Below, in pieces: positions 5,076-8,176 of a stretch of DNA of 8,176 nt. Each line of letters starts with the position of its first letter. Position 1 is the stretch's first letter. The stretch covers positions 1 through 8,176 of the forward strand of contig JBBQWX010000184.1 in assembly GCA_038210185.1 (NCBI GenBank). The letters run 5' to 3'. Source of the DNA: Fodinibacter sp038210185. GTDB taxonomy: Bacteria > Actinomycetota > Actinomycetes > Actinomycetales > Dermatophilaceae. Under the pieces are notes generated by a model. The model was not told the DNA's origin. It worked only from the letters and a program-made list of their open reading frames with translations, and ran no database searches. The translations under genes and the position numbers were made by a program.

Positions 5076-6965
5076 ATGACGGACGCGTCGGTCGCCCAGA
5101 CCCCCGCCGAGACCCCCATCGGGGCCCCGGCCTCCGCCGAGACCCCCATCGGGGCCCGAGCCCCCGGCCTGGCGGCCGGCTTCCCGCCGCAGGCGCGTGA
5201 GGACTGGCAGCGCCTCGTCGCCGCCGTGCTCAACAAGGGCCGTGCGGATGATGCCCGGCTCGACGGCCCGCAGGCGGAGGAGGCGCTGCGCCGCCACCTG
5301 GAGGGCGGCCTCGAGGTCGACGCCCTCTACCTGAACGAGGATCGTGCCCTCGGCGTCCCGGGCGCGATGCCGTTCACCCGCGGCCGCTCGCTGCGCGACG
5401 GCACGACGCCCTGGGACGTGTGCCAGCGGCACGACGACCCGGATGCCGCCGTCACCCGCGCCGCCGTGCTCGACGACCTCGAGCACGGCGTCACCAGCGT
5501 GTGGGTGCACCTCGGCCACGATGGCATCGCCGTGGCCGACCTGCCCCAGGCCCTCGCCGACGTGCGCCTCGACCTCGCCCCGGTGGTCGTCTCGTCGGTC
5601 ACCGACCAGCCTGCCGCAGCCCGTGCGCTGCTCGACCTCGTGGCCGATCGCGAGTCGGTCGGCGGCAACCTCGGCCTCGACCCGTTCGGTGCGGCCGCCA
5701 GGCTCGGCACCACCCCCGACCTGGCCCCCCTGGCCGACCTGGTGCGCGAGTGCGCCCACCGCGACGGCTGGCGCGCCATCACGATCGACGCCCGGATCCT
5801 GCACGAGGCGGGCGCCACCGACGTCGACGCCCTTGCGGTGGCCGTGGCGACCGGCGTCGAGTACCTGCGCCACCTCGAGGCGGCCGGCATCCCGGCGAAC
5901 GAGGCGTTCGGCCAGATCGACCTGCGGGTGGGGGCCACCGCCGACCAGTTCCTCACCGCAGCCGCGCTGCGTGCCGCCCGCCGCGTCTGGGCCCGGGTCG
6001 GCGAGGCCTGCGGTGTCGTCGAGGACCACCGGGGCGTGCGCACCCACGCCGTGACCAGCCTGCGGATGTTCACCCGCGAGGACCCGTGGGTCAACGTGCT
6101 GCGCAGCACCCTCGCCGCGTTCGGGGCCTCGGTCGGCGGCGCCGACACCATCACCGTGCTGCCCTACGACACCGTGCTCGGCCTGCCCGAGCGGCTGGGC
6201 CGGCGGCTGGCCCGCAACACCCAGATCCTGCTCGCCGACGAGTCCAACGTCGGCCGGGTCACCGACCCGGGCGGCGGCTCGTGGTACCTCGAGTCGCTCA
6301 CCGACGACGTGGCGAAGGCCGTGTGGGCCCGCTTCCAGGAGGTCGAGCGCGCCGGTGGTGCCGTGGCTGCGCTCGCCGACGGGATGCTGCACCGCTGGGT
6401 CGCCGAGGCCGTCGCCGAGCGCGACCGCGAGGTCGCCACCCGGCGCCACCCGATGACCGGTGTCTCGATGTTCCCCGCGCCTCCAGCAGTGCCTGCCGCC
6501 CGACGTCCGCGGACCGCCCTTCCCGGCACCGACACGGCGTTCGCGCCCCGCCGCGACGCCACGGCCTTCGAGGCGCTGCGCGACCGGGCCACGGCGCTCG
6601 GCGAGCCCGCCGTCGTCGTCCGCACGCTGGGCACCCGCCGCGACTACGGCGCACGACAGGCCTTCGTGACCAACCTCCTCGCCGCTGGTGGCCTGCGTGC
6701 CGCGGATGCCGGATCGCCGGTCGCCGTCCTCGCCTCCAGCACGGCGGTATATGCCGAGCACGCCGCCGCCGCGATCGCCGAGCTGCGCGCCGCGGGTGCC
6801 GAGCAGGTGCTGCTCGCCGGCCGCGCCCGCGAGCTCGGCGAGGCCGCCGCCCTCGTCGACGGCGAGGTGCACGACGGCATGGACGTCGTGGCATTCCTGT
6901 CCGAGGTGCTCGACAGGCTCGGGGCGCCCGCCCATACCGACAGCACGACGGAGGGTCCGCGATGA
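5076..6965 (+). CDS. mutA: Methylmalonyl-CoA mutase, small (beta) subunit
   Basis: 629 residues, close to the Propionibacterium small subunit (about 638). It pairs with MutB to form the adenosylcobalamin-dependent heterodimer that interconverts methylmalonyl-CoA and succinyl-CoA, in propionate, odd-chain fatty acid and branched amino acid metabolism. The TIM-barrel-like part includes PFTRGRSLRDGTTPWDVCQR (99-118) and the family block DPWVNVLRSTLAAFGASVGG...LPYDTVLGLPERLGRRLARN...WYLESLTDDVA. The C-terminal flavodoxin-like domain (from about residue 520) lacks the DxHxxG cobalamin motif, as expected for the non-catalytic subunit. The frame is open upstream to 4410 across map, but ATG 5076 has a good RBS (GGAAAGGGAG) and starts the typical sequence. 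Residues about 11-27 carry a tandem AETPIGA duplication. The stop overlaps the mutB start (ATGA), fitting subunits made in equal amounts. Confidence 0.95.
   Translation: MTDASVAQTPAETPIGAPASAETPIGARAPGLAAGFPPQAREDWQRLVAAVLNKGRADDARLDGPQAEEALRRHLEGGLEVDALYLNEDRALGVPGAMPFTRGRSLRDGTTPWDVCQRHDDPDAAVTRAAVLDDLEHGVTSVWVHLGHDGIAVADLPQALADVRLDLAPVVVSSVTDQPAAARALLDLVADRESVGGNLGLDPFGAAARLGTTPDLAPLADLVRECAHRDGWRAITIDARILHEAGATDVDALAVAVATGVEYLRHLEAAGIPANEAFGQIDLRVGATADQFLTAAALRAARRVWARVGEACGVVEDHRGVRTHAVTSLRMFTREDPWVNVLRSTLAAFGASVGGADTITVLPYDTVLGLPERLGRRLARNTQILLADESNVGRVTDPGGGSWYLESLTDDVAKAVWARFQEVERAGGAVAALADGMLHRWVAEAVAERDREVATRRHPMTGVSMFPAPPAVPAARRPRTALPGTDTAFAPRRDATAFEALRDRATALGEPAVVVRTLGTRRDYGARQAFVTNLLAAGGLRAADAGSPVAVLASSTAVYAEHAAAAIAELRAAGAEQVLLAGRARELGEAAALVDGEVHDGMDVVAFLSEVLDRLGAPAHTDSTTEGPR
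5104..5157 (+). repeat. direct repeat inside mutA (24 bp, 30-bp period)
   Basis: The 24 bases at 5104-5127 recur exactly at 5134-5157, a 30-bp period that keeps the frame and duplicates the peptide AETPIGA (residues 11-17 and 21-27). Each copy contains CCCC-ATC-GGGG, a small self-complementary core. The repeat lies in the flexible Ala/Pro-rich N-terminus of MutA, before the conserved part. Confidence 0.85.
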
Positions 6966-8176
6966 GCACCGTCCCCGACTTCACCGCCCTCGACCTCGGT
7001 GACGGCCGCCCGGGCGGCGCGCCCGTGGCGAAGGGCGAGCCGTGGGTCACGCCCGAGCAGATCCCGGTCAAGCCGCTGTACACCGAGGCCGACCTCGACG
7101 GCCTCGACTTCCTCGACACCGTGCCCGGCGCTCCGCCGTACCTGCGCGGCCCCTACCCGACGATGTACACCACCCAGCCGTGGACCATCCGGCAGTACGC
7201 CGGTTTCTCCACGGCAGAGGAGTCCAACGCGTTCTACCGGCGCAACCTCGCCGCCGGGCAGAAGGGCCTGTCGGTGGCGTTCGACCTCGCCACCCACCGC
7301 GGCTACGACTCCGACCACCCGCGGGTCACCGGCGACGTCGGCATGGCCGGGGTGGCCATCGACTCGATCTACGACATGCGCACCCTGTTCGACCGCATCC
7401 CGCTGGACCAGATGTCGGTGTCGATGACAATGAACGGCGCCGTCATCCCGATCCTCGCGCTGTTCGTCGTCGCGGCCGGGGAGCAGGGGGTGGCCCCCGA
7501 GCGACTCACCGGGACCATCCAGAACGACGTACTCAAGGAGTTCATGGTCCGCAACACCTACATCTACCCACCCGAGCCGTCGATGCGGATCATCAGCGAC
7601 ATCTTCGCCTTCTCGAGCCAGAAGATGCCGCGCTTCAACTCGATCTCGATCTCCGGCTACCACATGCAGGAGGCCGGGGCGACGCAGGACCTCGAGCTCG
7701 CCTACACCCTCGCCGACGGCGTGGAGTACATCCGGGCCGGCAAGGCGGTGGGGCTCGACGTCGACGCGTTCGCCCCGCGGCTGTCGTTCTTCTGGGCGAC
7801 CGGGATGAACTTCTTCATGGAGGTCGCCAAGATGCGGGCGGCCCGCCTGCTCTGGGCCCGACTGGTTAAGGACCAGGGCGCGACCAACCCCAAGTCGCTC
7901 TCGCTGCGAACCCACAGCCAGACCTCGGGGTGGTCGCTCACGGCCCAGGACGTCTTCAACAACGTGGTGCGCACCTGCATCGAGGCGATGGCGTCGACCC
8001 AGGGCCACACCCAGAGCCTGCACACCAACGCCCTGGACGAGGCCGTCGCGCTGCCCACCGACTTCTCCGCCCGGATCGCCCGCAACACCCAGCTGGTGCT
8101 GCAGCAGGAGTCGGGCACCACCCGGGTCATCGACCCGTGGGCCGGCTCCGCCTACGTCGAGCGGCTCACCGCCGAC
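6962..8176 (+). CDS. mutB: Methylmalonyl-CoA mutase, large (alpha, catalytic) subunit, N-terminal 405 residues (3' end outside window)
   Basis: The open frame runs from ATG 6962 to the window edge, 405 codons of an expected 730 or so. It is the catalytic, adenosylcobalamin-dependent subunit. The substrate-binding barrel is strongly recognisable: PYPTMYTTQPWTIRQYAGFS, NAFYRRNLAAGQKGLSVAFD, THRGYDSDHPRV, MSVSMTMNGAVIPILAL, KEFMVRNTYIYPP, SISISGYHMQEAGAT, LRTHSQTSGWSLTAQD, RNTQLVLQQESGTTRVIDPW. Tyr79, Arg197 and His234 line up, with a constant offset of 10, with Tyr89, Arg207 and His244 of the Propionibacterium enzyme (numbering from memory), so the visible active site is complete. The cobalamin-binding DxHxxG domain would lie beyond the window. 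GGAGGG at 6950-6955, six bases before the ATG, is a good RBS inside the 3' end of mutA, and the ATGA overlap implies translational coupling. Partners such as the MeaB/ArgK-type GTPase may follow downstream. Confidence 0.97.
   Translation, partial: MSTVPDFTALDLGDGRPGGAPVAKGEPWVTPEQIPVKPLYTEADLDGLDFLDTVPGAPPYLRGPYPTMYTTQPWTIRQYAGFSTAEESNAFYRRNLAAGQKGLSVAFDLATHRGYDSDHPRVTGDVGMAGVAIDSIYDMRTLFDRIPLDQMSVSMTMNGAVIPILALFVVAAGEQGVAPERLTGTIQNDVLKEFMVRNTYIYPPEPSMRIISDIFAFSSQKMPRFNSISISGYHMQEAGATQDLELAYTLADGVEYIRAGKAVGLDVDAFAPRLSFFWATGMNFFMEVAKMRAARLLWARLVKDQGATNPKSLSLRTHSQTSGWSLTAQDVFNNVVRTCIEAMASTQGHTQSLHTNALDEAVALPTDFSARIARNTQLVLQQESGTTRVIDPWAGSAYVERLTAD

Noticed and set aside
4887..6935. 682-codon minus-strand open frame opposite mutA (and a 459-codon one at 6644-8023 opposite mutA/mutB)
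   Set aside because: Composition is typical of antisense shadows of GC-rich genes (Val/Gly/Arg/His-rich, low complexity). The plus strand carries clear MutA and MutB.

Overview
The window is very GC-rich, with tightly packed plus-strand genes, GTG starts, one-base ATGA/TGATG overlaps and TANNNT -10 boxes. Together with the sequences of L15, SecY, the short adenylate kinase and the MutA/MutB pair, this points to a high-GC actinobacterium, probably of the Micrococcales type; the family-level guess is weak. All genes recognised are on the plus strand.

Region 1 (1-2643) is the distal end of the ribosomal spc operon: the 3' end of rpmD (L30), rplO (L15), a 171-bp gap with a 21-bp perfect hairpin and a possible secY promoter, then secY and adk, which overlap by one base. 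These supply large-subunit ribosomal proteins, the protein-export channel and AMP/ADP homeostasis.

Region 2 (2644-3949) is an accessory insertion between adk and map, two genes that are usually adjacent. A single gene codes for a 331-residue protein with an AbiEi-like winged-helix N-terminus and a DUF559 / PD-(D/E)XK endonuclease-like C-terminus. It is bracketed by two palindromes, each exactly 62 bp. Their arms are nearly identical, their centres are unrelated, and one stem position shows a pair-preserving change. After the second palindrome comes a G-rich pentamer tract with ten consecutive G-runs (strong G-quadruplex potential), then a promoter that appears to drive a leaderless map transcript. 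This region holds the most unusual material in the window.

Region 3 (3950-5075) holds map (type I methionine aminopeptidase with all five metal ligands), which removes N-terminal Met from new proteins and belongs with the spc operon. The 271-bp gap after it contains an 8-bp tandem repeat, a small hairpin, a probable promoter and a structured leader of about 124 nt.

Region 4 (5076-8176) is mutA and the first 405 codons of mutB, overlapping by ATGA. These are the two subunits of adenosylcobalamin-dependent methylmalonyl-CoA mutase, which interconverts methylmalonyl-CoA and succinyl-CoA. The usual infA-rpmJ-rpsM continuation after map is absent here, so the ribosomal cluster is broken at this point. 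mutB runs off the end of the window.
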